Assembly: GCA_018673255.1 (NCBI GenBank)
Contig: JABHDC010000266.1
Location: forward strand, 1 to 32,494
Length of the DNA stretch: 32,494 nucleotides
From: Gemmatimonadota bacterium
Lineage (GTDB): Bacteria; Latescibacterota; UBA2968; UBA8231
Reading direction: 5' to 3'
In this document: positions 19,351-28,201 of the stretch, in pieces
Numbering within the stretch: the stretch's first letter is position 1
Layout of the letters: each line of letters opens with the position of its first letter
Notes under the pieces: model-generated
Seen by the model: the letters and a program-made list of their open reading frames with translations, nothing else
What the model was told of the DNA's origin: nothing
The model's database searches: none
Made by a program: the position numbers and the translations under genes

Positions 19351-22300
19351 TCAGGCGTCGGCGCGCTCGCCCGAACCCGACCCATCACCCTCGGTCGCAG
19401 CCTGAACGACCTCGGGATAGCGGCCCAGCGTCTCCGGCACCCGATCCAGCTGGAATGTATCAGCCTGACCGTGGAGTTCCTCCCCCCAGAGTCGCAGCGG
19501 CTCGAGTTGGTATTGTGAGCCAAGATCTCGCATCTGCGCCGCAAATGCGACCACCTCTGTGATCATCGTTCCGTCCAGGCTCTTCCACGTCTCCCAGTGT
19601 GAACCACTCAGTTCGGCAGCCAGCTCTGGCAGACGAGCCCTGGCCTCAGGGCTCATCGCCTCCAGCGACCACTCCTGTGAATCTGCCTCCTGGGCGGTCT
19701 CATCGGCCTGCCCCCGGGGGTCTGCATGTGGCAGGAAGCGCATCAATTCGGTAACCAACTCAGCCTTGGTAACCGGCTTCTTCAGATACGCATCGGAGAT
19801 CTCGCGGATCGGTCCCTCGTCTTCCGTCATCACCGAGGCCGTCAGAATGATGATCGGGATGTCCTTCGTATCCTCTCGAGCGCGCAGCATCCTGGTGGCC
19901 TCGTATCCATCCAGCACCGGCATGCGAACATCCATGATGATCAGCGCCGGATGCTGCTGCTGGGCGAATGTCACCGCTTCTTCACCGTTGGCTGCCTCCA
20001 GCGTCGTCAGACCCGCTGGTTCCAGATACGCTGTCACCAACTGCCGATTGGCCTGGATGTCATCGGCGACGATGACTGTGGCCGGCTCGAAACTCACTCC
20101 CTCCACTTCGGTACCATCTGCTGCGTTCAGCACCTCTTCCGAGGCGATCTCGACATCCCGTAGCCGCAGGTGGAAGGTGCTGCCCTCGCCCAGAACACTC
20201 TCGACCCAGAGCTCGCCATTCATCAGCTCCACCAGCTGCTTGGTGATCGCCAACCCAAGTCCCGTGCCGCCGAACTTGGTATAACTCTGGCCAGAGGTCT
20301 GCTCGAAGGCGCCGAAGATCTTGTCCTGCTGGTCGGCCGGGATGCCCACCCCTGTATCGGTCACCGAGGCCAGCAGGTCGATGCGATCACCCCGCGCCTC
20401 TTCGACCCGCGCGGAGAGTGTGACACCTCCATCCTCCGTGAACTTGACCGCGTTGCCGATCAGATTGATCAGCACCTGCCGCAGTCGCGTCTCATCCAGG
20501 ATCAACACCTTGGGCAACTTCGGATCCACATCCACGTTGAAGGTGATGCTCTTCTCCGTCACCTTGCCCGAGAACACTGGATCCATGTCGTTGAAGACGG
20601 CCGGCGCAATCACGGGTTGGTATTCCAGCTCCAGTTTGCCCGCCTCCACCTTGGACAGATCCAGGATGTCATTGATCAGCCCCAGGAGGGAGCGTCCGGC
20701 GGACCGCACCGAGTCCAAGTACTGACGATGCGTCGGATCGGTAACCAATCCTCGCAGGATCTCCGAGAATCCCAGCACGGCATTCATCGGCGTGCGAATC
20801 TCGTGGGACATATTGGCCAGGAACTCACTCTTCGACTGATTGGCCGCATCAGCCGTCTCCTTGGCCTGCTGCAGTTCCAGCTCCATGGTTTTGCGCGACG
20901 TGATATCTGTGACCATGGCGAAGGCACCGGCCTTCTCACCATCCTCATCCACGAAGGGCGTGGCATTGAACAGACACGACACCGACTCGCCGTCGGGGCC
21001 CGACAGGGCCACTTCGTATGCACCCGCCTCACCTTGCTGACGCCGGCCCGCCTGCTCTTCGAAGACCTGGCGGTTGTCGTCATCAACGAAATCAAAGATG
21101 GATCTGCCGACGACCGCGTCCCGGGGCTGCCTAAGGATCTGGCACATGGCGTCATTCACTTCCAGGGTCATCTGGTCGTTGTCGATGAACCAGAATCCCT
21201 CGTCGGCCGTGGCCAGGATGGTGCGTGTGCGGTGCTCACTGCGGCGTAGTGCTTCCTGGGCGGCACGGCGCTCCGTCACATCCTGGAAGGTGATCACCGC
21301 CCCCACCAGTTCGCCGTCGCGGCGCATGGGTGTCGCAGTATACTCCACGGGCAATGGCGTCCCATCCTTCGTCCACAACACCTCATCATCCACCAGGTAG
21401 GTCTGTCCTTCGGTGAACGACTTGTACATCGGGCACGTCTCCACCGGATAGTCACTGCCATCGGCCCGATGGTGGTGAATTTCGGGGTGCACCCGTTTGC
21501 CCAGCAGGTCCGACGCCTCAAGGCCCAGCAGTCGCAGGGCCGCAGGATTCACGAAGGTGGTCACGCCGTTGCAGTCCACACCGAAGATCCCTTCACCGGC
21601 TGACTCCAGCAGTAGACGACTGCGTTCCTCCGCTTCGGCCAGGGCTTCTTCTTGCCTTCTGCGCTCCGTCACGTCCCGCACAATACCCATTGCCTGCATC
21701 CCCTCCTTGGTGTGGAGAGGACTCAGACTGATCTCGGCAGGAAAGACGGTCCCGTCCTTTCGCCGGCACCGAAGCGGCAGCGCCGAAGACAGTTCGCGCA
21801 CATGCGCGTCGTTGAAGAATCCGTCCCGGTAGCCCTTGTGGTGGGGCCGCGTGTCATCTGGCACAAGCAGTTCGATTGGCTGCCCCACCATCTCCTGGCG
21901 GGTGTACCCGGTCAGAGCTTCCATCTGGCCATTGACCAGCAGGATGGTGCCCCCCTGGTCAACGAGAACTTCGCCGTCAGGGGCAGACTCCATCAATTCC
22001 CGGAATCGTTCGTTGGCTCTCCGCTTCTCCAGATATCCGTAGCCGATCAGACCGGCGACGGCGAGCATGAGGACGATGATGGCGCCACCGTATCGCAGCA
22101 TGCTCTGCTGCGTTTCAATCTGCACGCTTTGCTCGTCGACGGTGTCCTTCGTCTCGCGCAACTCGATGCCCTGCGTTGCCAGATTGCGACGCTGATTCTC
22201 CAACAGCTGGGTGTTGCTCTGGATCTCTGCCTCGAGGTCACCCACACGGCTGGCTCGCCTGGCCAGTGTATCGAGCTGTGCCTGTGCCTCGTCGGCGTAT

Positions 22301-23091
22301 TGTGTCAACTGCAGTTGCATCCGCTCGGCTTCAGCCTGCTGCTGATTGAGCTGACCGGCCAACTCCGCCAATTGGTTCTCACGCGCCGAAATCTGTTGCG
22401 TGTGCTCGGCGATCTGACCGCTCTGCTGCTCAATCTGCTGTTCGCGCTGCTGGATCTCGCTGACCTGTTGGTCAAGCTCTGCCTGCTGCGACGCGATGGT
22501 GCCCTTCGTCGCCTGCAGCGCGTCCTCCATCTCGCGATAGAGGGCCAGCACATCCAGCTCCGTCCCACCCAGGAGGAGGAGATCGGGTGCCAGCTTCAGA
22601 CCCTCGTAGGCGATATTGGGCTTGTTTACCTCGAAACCCAGGCCGTCGTCAGAGGGTGCAAAGTTGATCATCACCGACTGACGATCCACGCACTGATCGG
22701 TAACCAGCAGGGTGTTGGTCCGTCTCAGTGCTCCGGCGATGGCCCTGATCTCCGGGTTGAGCTCTGGTGCCACAATGACCAGGTGTGCCGTGCTGGCTTC
22801 GGCTGGATGATCGACGCGAATCACCCGAATACTTCGATCCCGAGCCGTCCGATCCGCCAGTGCCGTGGCCAATTCGTCATACAGGGCGGCATCGTCACCC
22901 AGCAGAGCGATGGTGAACTGGGGGATGTCGGCGTCACGCTCCCAGGTCACATGTTTGATGAAGTTGTAAACGAAGGCTCCCTTGAGTCTGACCAGGGAGT
23001 GATCCTGACTACCTGCCGGAAAAGACCCCATCACCAGCAGGCACAACGCCACGGACAGCAACATCCCGCGGCAGAGAAATCGTCGGATCAT
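19351..23091 (-). CDS. YfiR-domain hybrid histidine kinase
   Basis: A 1246-residue inner-membrane sensor. A signal peptide (about 1-28) leads into a YfiR/DUF4154 domain (about 29-180), recognised from KGAFVYNFIKHVTW and the late FEVNKPNIAYEGL...LLLLGG pattern. A Gln-rich coiled coil (about 187-325) follows, then TM (333-354), three PAS domains (about 362-480, 485-610, 613-735), HisKA with phospho-His763 (MSHEIRTPMNA), an ATPase domain (about 865-985), a receiver with Asp1054 (IIMDVRMP) and a helical tail. In the Yfi system YfiR is a separate periplasmic repressor of the YfiN cyclase. Here it is part of the kinase, so it should signal through the coiled coil. It starts 29 bases after the TonB receptor gene in the same direction, so they are likely one operon. 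It has no output domain and no HPt. Confidence 0.92.
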   Translation of the reverse strand: MIRRFLCRGMLLSVALCLLVMGSFPAGSQDHSLVRLKGAFVYNFIKHVTWERDADIPQFTIALLGDDAALYDELATALADRTARDRSIRVIRVDHPAEASTAHLVIVAPELNPEIRAIAGALRRTNTLLVTDQCVDRQSVMINFAPSDDGLGFEVNKPNIAYEGLKLAPDLLLLGGTELDVLALYREMEDALQATKGTIASQQAELDQQVSEIQQREQQIEQQSGQIAEHTQQISARENQLAELAGQLNQQQAEAERMQLQLTQYADEAQAQLDTLARRASRVGDLEAEIQSNTQLLENQRRNLATQGIELRETKDTVDEQSVQIETQQSMLRYGGAIIVLMLAVAGLIGYGYLEKRRANERFRELMESAPDGEVLVDQGGTILLVNGQMEALTGYTRQEMVGQPIELLVPDDTRPHHKGYRDGFFNDAHVRELSSALPLRCRRKDGTVFPAEISLSPLHTKEGMQAMGIVRDVTERRRQEEALAEAEERSRLLLESAGEGIFGVDCNGVTTFVNPAALRLLGLEASDLLGKRVHPEIHHHRADGSDYPVETCPMYKSFTEGQTYLVDDEVLWTKDGTPLPVEYTATPMRRDGELVGAVITFQDVTERRAAQEALRRSEHRTRTILATADEGFWFIDNDQMTLEVNDAMCQILRQPRDAVVGRSIFDFVDDDNRQVFEEQAGRRQQGEAGAYEVALSGPDGESVSCLFNATPFVDEDGEKAGAFAMVTDITSRKTMELELQQAKETADAANQSKSEFLANMSHEIRTPMNAVLGFSEILRGLVTDPTHRQYLDSVRSAGRSLLGLINDILDLSKVEAGKLELEYQPVIAPAVFNDMDPVFSGKVTEKSITFNVDVDPKLPKVLILDETRLRQVLINLIGNAVKFTEDGGVTLSARVEEARGDRIDLLASVTDTGVGIPADQQDKIFGAFEQTSGQSYTKFGGTGLGLAITKQLVELMNGELWVESVLGEGSTFHLRLRDVEIASEEVLNAADGTEVEGVSFEPATVIVADDIQANRQLVTAYLEPAGLTTLEAANGEEAVTFAQQQHPALIIMDVRMPVLDGYEATRMLRAREDTKDIPIIILTASVMTEDEGPIREISDAYLKKPVTKAELVTELMRFLPHADPRGQADETAQEADSQEWSLEAMSPEARARLPELAAELSGSHWETWKSLDGTMITEVVAFAAQMRDLGSQYQLEPLRLWGEELHGQADTFQLDRVPETLGRYPEVVQAATEGDGSGSGERADA

Positions 23092-23120
23092 GGTCGTTCG
23101 TCTCGTGAGGTAATGGGCCG

Positions 23121-25241
23121 TCAGAATCGCCAGGTGAGGCTGGTTCGCAGAGATCGGCCGGGCTGCGGATAGGGGTGCACGGTGCTGCCCCCCTGGCTGA
23201 AGCTGCTATCGAACAGATTGTGGATGGTCAGCGAAAGATCGAGATCGCGATGCAGACCACCCTCCCAGGCTACACCCAGCGTGGTCACGATGGCGGCGTC
23301 CACCTCGTTGTCGGGATCCTGGAAGAGGACACCCTGGGTGGGATAGGGATCGCTCACCGGCGTGCCATTGCTCTGCAGGAAAATGGGCGAGCGCTGTGAG
23401 CCGATGTATCGCAGGCTCAGATGGGAGCGCAGGCCCCGATCCCAGTGCCGGTCGAGGATGAGATTCGCCGTAACAGAGGGCACATTGTGGATGTGTCCCC
23501 CCGACTCACCGTAGTTCTCGGAGTTGAGCGCCCGCTGCACGCTGACCACGCCCCGTGCCGACAGGTTGGATGTGAGGTAGGCTACTTCCTGTTCCAGTCC
23601 CCAACTGGTGAGCTCGCCCGCATTGCTGTAGTTCGGCTGATCTGCGCCGGCACCATTGTCCCGGAATATGAAGTCGTCGAGACGGCTGTAGTACAGATTG
23701 GCCGTGTATTGTAGCCCGCCACCAAGGAGGGTGAGGGTGGGCGTGATCTGTACGGCACGCAGTTTCTCGGGATCGAGGCCATCGGCGCCGCGGTAGGACG
23801 CAAGCGAACTGAAACGATTCCAGTACGTGGCGTCCACGAATGAGCTCGCATAGGAGATCTTGAGGGAGAAGCTGTCGTTCGGCAGATAGATGAACGCCAG
23901 GCGGGGACTGAAGTCGCTGATCGCTTCACTCCGATAGCGATCCTTACGATCATACCGAGCGCCCACGTTGGCGAGCCAGCTGCCGGGCAACCTGTATTTC
24001 ACCTGAAAGAAGAGCGATGAAACCGACTCGTGCCCCTCGGCCAGCACCGGGGTAGCCGGTTCGGGGGTGGTGATGACGCCACCGGATCCGACAAGCATGT
24101 GGCTTTCTGTCACTGTGAAATAGTCGAATTGCACTCCCGCAATGACGCTGTGTCGACCCATGGGCGCTGACACGTGCGACAGGAGTCCTGCAGCATTCTC
24201 CGACCAACCGGGTGCGACGTAGACCCCCGAGGCGGGGACAGCGACCAGGGGCGTGTGGATCTCGTTGTGGTCACCATACAACTCGCCGTGCACCGTCATT
24301 GAGCTGAGATCGAGATTGCCGGACAGGTTATAGTGCTGTGTCTCGAAGGCCAGTCCCGGTCCGTATCCATGAACCGGATCGTATTCGCTGAAGTCGTAGA
24401 CCTCGCCGGTCAGGCCACCACCCGTAAACGGCTCGATGTAGTGGCCTCGGCGCCAGTTGACCAGCAGCCCCAGGTGTTCGTCGCCTAACTTGGCGCCCAC
24501 GTCGTAACTCGGCTTGTCCGTGAACCCATCGAGGATCGCGCTGCCACCATCCACCGGCGGAGCAGCGGAGTAGATGTCGACGGCGGCAATGTCGATTGAC
24601 TGTCCATCCGCCTCGTAGAATTGCCCCCAGAGCAGTACGTCCCAGCGGTCAGCCAGTTGCGAGCCATAGAGGCCCTGAAGCAGTTGTTGACCGTGATCGC
24701 CGACACCTATTGAGGCTTCCCCACCGAGAATATCGGCCCCCTTCTTGAGGACGATATTGACCGCTGCCGTGAGCGAGACATTGCCATACAGAGAAGAGGC
24801 TGGCCCTCTCAGGATCTCGATCTGCTGAATCTTGTGAAGGGCGATACCATAGTCGGGAGAGGCCATGGAATAGCTGCGGCTGTTGAGGCGGTGGCCGTCG
24901 ACCATGACGAGGATCTTCTGCTGCGATGAGGTGAAGACCCCACGGGCGGCAACATTGAGTTCGTTCTGATCCTCTACAGCTGTGAAACCCGGCACATACA
25001 GCGTCAGCAGGTCCTTCAGATGACGGGCTCCGCTGTCGTGAATCATCGTCTGTGTGATGACGGTCACCGGAACCGGGGTCTCGCGAAGTGGCTCTTCTTC
25101 GAGCGAGGCAGAGACCACGTTGATATGGACCAACTCGCCCAGACTCAGATCATACAGATCATCCGGACTCGTTGCGTCTGAGGCTTGGATCGACGGTGAC
25201 AGTGCGATAAGAGCGAAGGTGACCAGAAATAGATGCTTCAT
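23121..25241 (-). CDS. TonB-dependent outer-membrane receptor
   Basis: A 706-residue outer-membrane protein. The signal peptide covers about residues 1-20 (cleavage near IQA-S). LYDLSLGELVHINVVSAS next resembles the N-terminus of receptors found with YfiR genes. The plug (about 50-165) is marked by TPVPVTVIT, HLKDLLTLYVPGF, ILVMVDGHRLNS and IEILRGPASSLYG. A beta-barrel of about 530 residues, with alternating aromatic strands, ends in the terminal Phe (SLTWRF) needed for Bam recognition. It should import a scarce nutrient such as a siderophore, cobalamin or glycan, powered by TonB; the ligand cannot be told from sequence. It lies directly upstream of the YfiR-hybrid kinase and is probably co-transcribed, suggesting the kinase responds to the same ligand or to envelope state. 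A 13-base dyad lies 43 bases upstream. Confidence 0.92.
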   Translation of the reverse strand: MKHLFLVTFALIALSPSIQASDATSPDDLYDLSLGELVHINVVSASLEEEPLRETPVPVTVITQTMIHDSGARHLKDLLTLYVPGFTAVEDQNELNVAARGVFTSSQQKILVMVDGHRLNSRSYSMASPDYGIALHKIQQIEILRGPASSLYGNVSLTAAVNIVLKKGADILGGEASIGVGDHGQQLLQGLYGSQLADRWDVLLWGQFYEADGQSIDIAAVDIYSAAPPVDGGSAILDGFTDKPSYDVGAKLGDEHLGLLVNWRRGHYIEPFTGGGLTGEVYDFSEYDPVHGYGPGLAFETQHYNLSGNLDLSSMTVHGELYGDHNEIHTPLVAVPASGVYVAPGWSENAAGLLSHVSAPMGRHSVIAGVQFDYFTVTESHMLVGSGGVITTPEPATPVLAEGHESVSSLFFQVKYRLPGSWLANVGARYDRKDRYRSEAISDFSPRLAFIYLPNDSFSLKISYASSFVDATYWNRFSSLASYRGADGLDPEKLRAVQITPTLTLLGGGLQYTANLYYSRLDDFIFRDNGAGADQPNYSNAGELTSWGLEQEVAYLTSNLSARGVVSVQRALNSENYGESGGHIHNVPSVTANLILDRHWDRGLRSHLSLRYIGSQRSPIFLQSNGTPVSDPYPTQGVLFQDPDNEVDAAIVTTLGVAWEGGLHRDLDLSLTIHNLFDSSFSQGGSTVHPYPQPGRSLRTSLTWRF

Positions 25242-25283
25242 GCCTTTGCTTTGCAGAATGCTGGGGTGGGAGAATCATGTGTC

Positions 25284-25296
25284 AGGTAATTTACCT
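25284..25296. promoter_or_regulatory. Small dyad in the TonB receptor / dehydrogenase divergent region
   Basis: AGGTAA-T-TTACCT is a perfect dyad with six-base arms, 43 bases upstream of the TonB receptor start and about 120 bases before the divergent dehydrogenase. It could be an operator. I cannot link it to a known regulator, and it does not match a Fur box. Confidence 0.3.
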
Positions 25297-25419
25297 CAAT
25301 CTGAAGGGCTGTGTCGACGGAACTCGCGTCTGGCGTTGATGCGATCGGTGCGGTCTGTGTGTTGATTGCGCCTGCCGAATCCCTGTACCATGTACTCGAA
25401 CTCACCAAGCGAGGAAGAC

Positions 25420-26511
25420 GTGAAGCGGATCGGCATCATAGGAACGGGACAGATCGCTCAGAACCATCTGAAGCAATGGGCCAATATCGACGAGATCGAA
25501 GTGGCAGTGGCCTGCGACGTCGACGGGAACGCCCTGGGCGCGACACGGGAGGCCTTCGGCATAGCCCAGGGCTACACCGACTTTCGCGAACTGCTGGCCA
25601 GAGATGATCTGGATGCAGTAGACGTCTGCCTGCACAACAACTATCACGCGCCGGTGGCAATCGAGGCCCTCCGGTCCGGCAAACACGTCTACTGCGAAAA
25701 ACCGATCGCCGGCTCCTACGCCGATGGCAAGGCCATGCTGGAAGTGGCAGCTGAGACCGGCAAGATGCTTCACATCCAACTCAGTCGGCTGTACGAGGGT
25801 GCCACCACGGCCTGCCGCATGGTCATTGATGCGGGCGAACTGGGGCACATCTACCACGCCCGGGCAACAGAGTATCGGCGTCGAGGGCGTCCCTATGTGG
25901 ACGGCTATGGCACGGCGCGCTTCGTCCAAAAGGAGCACTCCGGCGGTGGCGCACTCTACGACATGGGGATCTACGAACTCTCCCGCATGCTCTATCTGCT
26001 GGGCAATCCGTCAGTGGAACGGATCACTGGGCGCATCTATCAGGAGATGGAGATGGACGCTGCACGCGCCGGCGAGTTCGATGTGGAGGAGTTCGCCACG
26101 GGTATGGTCAGTTTCGCGGACAATCTCACGATGGATATCGTCTCGGCCTGGGCAATCCATCTCGACGCCTTCTCGCCCAGTTACATCGCCGGCTCAAAGG
26201 GCGGCCTGAGAGTCGACCCATTCAGCCTTCACAAGACGGTGGCGGATATCGACTTCGACATGACGGCCAATGTCGGTTCTGTCATGGGACGACGGGGTCT
26301 GATGGACCCCGAGGCAAGCCGCGACATGTCATCCTCCCAGCACCACTGGGCAGCGGCCCTGCACGACCGCATCCAGCTGCTGCCCACCGCCCAACTGGCC
26401 TTGAACACCATGCTCATTCAGCAAGGCATCTACCTGGCCAGCGAGCGAGGCCAGGAGGTCACGGCGGAAGAGATCATGGCGGCCTCCACCACGACAGCCG
26501 TCACGCTGTAA
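25420..26511 (+). CDS. Gfo/Idh/MocA-family NAD(P)-dependent oxidoreductase
   Basis: A 363-residue soluble dehydrogenase. The dinucleotide-binding GIIGTGQIA opens the Rossmann fold, and the family motif E93-K94-P95 (YCEKPIAGS) and a C-terminal alpha/beta sheet domain (from about 120) follow. Members oxidise or epimerise sugars, inositols or related polyols; the exact substrate is not evident. The start is uncertain. The GTG at 25420 sits just after GAGGAA and begins the protein right at the first beta strand, whereas an in-frame ATG at 25390 adds ten residues but lacks a ribosome site. The next gene, for a secreted TIM-barrel-like protein, begins 12 bases after its stop, so both are probably one operon for uptake or breakdown of a carbohydrate. 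Confidence 0.88.
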   Translation: MKRIGIIGTGQIAQNHLKQWANIDEIEVAVACDVDGNALGATREAFGIAQGYTDFRELLARDDLDAVDVCLHNNYHAPVAIEALRSGKHVYCEKPIAGSYADGKAMLEVAAETGKMLHIQLSRLYEGATTACRMVIDAGELGHIYHARATEYRRRGRPYVDGYGTARFVQKEHSGGGALYDMGIYELSRMLYLLGNPSVERITGRIYQEMEMDAARAGEFDVEEFATGMVSFADNLTMDIVSAWAIHLDAFSPSYIAGSKGGLRVDPFSLHKTVADIDFDMTANVGSVMGRRGLMDPEASRDMSSSQHHWAAALHDRIQLLPTAQLALNTMLIQQGIYLASERGQEVTAEEIMAASTTTAVTL

Positions 26512-26523
26512 AGGCGAGACCCC

Positions 26524-27855
26524 ATGGCCAGATCGACCATGCACAAACTCAATACCAGGGTTCAGACTCGCACCTGGCTGGCTCTGACTCCGGCTCTGAT
26601 CCTTGCTCTCATCACGATCGGCCTCACCATGAATGCCGGTGCTCAGGCACAGCAACAGACTTCCCCATCACGCTTCACTCAGGACGATTTCGCCATCGGC
26701 TTCTGGGTGGATCCCCCGGTCGACGAAGACGTCGATGCCCGCTACGCCGAAATCGCCGGCGCCCACTTCAATCTGGTCCTCGCCCTTTTCGGCGCCAATA
26801 CAGCTGAGAAGCAGGTGCAGGTCCTTGAGCTGTGTGAGAAGTACGGCCTCAAGGCCGTCATCTCCCACCTCAACCTGCCACCGGAACAACTCGCCGAGGG
26901 CCCTGCCCTCTGGGGATACTCGTTGCGCGACGAACCCTCAGTGGAGGATTTCCCCGGGCTGCGACAGCGCGTTGATGCCCTGCGTGCGGCCCGCCCCGGT
27001 CAGCTGGCCTACATCAATCTGTTCCCCGGATATGCCTCACCGGGCCAACAACTGGGGGCTGAGACCTATGATGAATACGTTCGTCGTTTCATGGAGGTCG
27101 TAGATGTCGATGTGCTGAGCATGGACCACTATCCACGCTTTGGCCCCGACGTCGACGGTCGTGATGGTTACTGCGCCGACCTGGCCGTCATGCGCAAGTA
27201 CGCGCTGGAATACGATGTCCCCTTCTGGAACTTCTTCAACATCATGCCCTACGGTCCGCACACGGATCCCACCGAGGCACAACTGCGCTGGCAGGTCTAC
27301 GCCTCCCTTTCCTATGGGGCCCGTGGTATCCTCTACTTCTGCTACTTCACTCCACCAGGAGCCGAGTTCCCCAAGGGCGGTGCCATCATTCGCCGGGACG
27401 GCACCCGAACCCGCCACTACGATCAGGCTCGTCGCATCAACGCTGCCATACAGAACCTTGGCCCCACGCTCATGCAGCTCACCAGTGTCGGCGTCTATCG
27501 CCTCGGTCCGCAGGACGATGCAGCCAGTGTACTGGCCGACACACCCATACGCGCCATCACCCGGGCCGACGTGGACCCGCCCAACGACTATCTGATCGGG
27601 GTGTTCGAACACGCTGACGGCCGTCGTGCTGTGCTGTTGCAGAACTACCGTTTTGCCTATTCGGCTTGGCCCACTGTCGAGTTCGATATCTCGCCCGACG
27701 ATATTGTGGAACTCGATCAGGCGACGGGTCGTGAGCTACCGGTTCGCGATGACAGCCCCGACATGGACGGACTGCAGATCTCGCTGGACGCCGGAGAGGG
27801 TCGACTCTTCCTGCTGCCGGCTCTTGTACGAACAGGTTCGGAAAAACCCAGATGA
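26524..27855 (+). CDS. Secreted TIM-barrel, glycoside hydrolase-like protein
   Basis: A 443-residue protein with a long signal peptide or signal anchor (hydrophobic stretch about 17-38, possible cleavage near NAGA-QA). After it come alternating strand/helix units of a TIM barrel: FAIGFWVDPP, FNLVLALFG, GLKAVISHL, WGYSLRDEPS with Glu137, LAYINLFPGY, VDVLSMDHYPRF, VPFWNFFNI and ARGILYFCYFTP. The Asp-Glu-Pro at the end of a strand is where clan GH-A-type glycosidases carry the acid/base Glu. I cannot place the nucleophile or a family with certainty. The C-terminal 110 residues look like a small beta domain (DGRRAVLLQNYR, GRLFLLPAL). An in-frame ATG at 26539 is an alternative start. It follows the dehydrogenase by 12 bases and probably processes an extracytoplasmic glycan. 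It could also be a non-enzymatic relative. Confidence 0.75.
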   Translation: MARSTMHKLNTRVQTRTWLALTPALILALITIGLTMNAGAQAQQQTSPSRFTQDDFAIGFWVDPPVDEDVDARYAEIAGAHFNLVLALFGANTAEKQVQVLELCEKYGLKAVISHLNLPPEQLAEGPALWGYSLRDEPSVEDFPGLRQRVDALRAARPGQLAYINLFPGYASPGQQLGAETYDEYVRRFMEVVDVDVLSMDHYPRFGPDVDGRDGYCADLAVMRKYALEYDVPFWNFFNIMPYGPHTDPTEAQLRWQVYASLSYGARGILYFCYFTPPGAEFPKGGAIIRRDGTRTRHYDQARRINAAIQNLGPTLMQLTSVGVYRLGPQDDAASVLADTPIRAITRADVDPPNDYLIGVFEHADGRRAVLLQNYRFAYSAWPTVEFDISPDDIVELDQATGRELPVRDDSPDMDGLQISLDAGEGRLFLLPALVRTGSEKPR

Positions 27856-28201
27856 AGGCTCGCCACAGGTTTCTCGGCATGACGTGACGCACGTCGAGTG
27901 CCTGGCCCTGGCTCCCAGGTTGGACACCTGTTCCAGGCACCTGGGATAGGCACCTGGCCAAATACCGAGTCCCACTCCAGGTCCGGGTGATTTGGCGCCC
28001 TGCCAGGCACTCGCTATCATGTGAGCCAATCACCCATACCCCTGTACTGCCAACGTCACCACTCTCGTGTTCAGATAGCGACCTGCGTCAGTCGCTCTAT
28101 CTGTGCGCTGCCCCCCAAAACAAATGCTGCATCGGCCGCTGTTTCTTGGGCCAAAATACGCGAGTGTTCCGTCGATCACCGCGCTCCCAGGAGAGACCTG
28201 T
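27856..28201. other. 346-base non-coding gap with clustered CCWGG repeats
   Basis: No credible gene lies here. The segment 27901-28007 holds eight CCAGG/CCTGG pentamers. It also has a 10-base tandem repeat (next entry), an inverted repeat CCCAGGT/ACCTGGG (27914-27920 and 27939-27945), and GCCAAAT/ATTTGGC (27957-27963 and 27990-27996). The remainder, to the ribosome site AGGAGA before 28202, must contain the promoter of the FIST operon, but no convincing -35/-10 pair stands out. Confidence 0.5.
27935..27957. repeat. Tandem direct repeat AGGCACCTGG
   Basis: Two exact copies of AGGCACCTGG (27935-27944 and 27948-27957) are separated by GAT. The first forms half of a near-palindrome CCAGG-CA-CCTGG. 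The function is unknown. Confidence 0.6.

Noticed and set aside
20170..21249. A 359-codon + strand frame antisense to the kinase core.
   Set aside because: It is a shadow of PAS and HisKA codons, with no family features.
21652..23172. A 506-codon open frame on the + strand, antisense to the YfiR kinase.
   Set aside because: It mirrors the coiled-coil and YfiR regions of a well-supported gene, has Leu/Gln/Arg-biased composition and no recognisable domain. High GC content explains the open frame.
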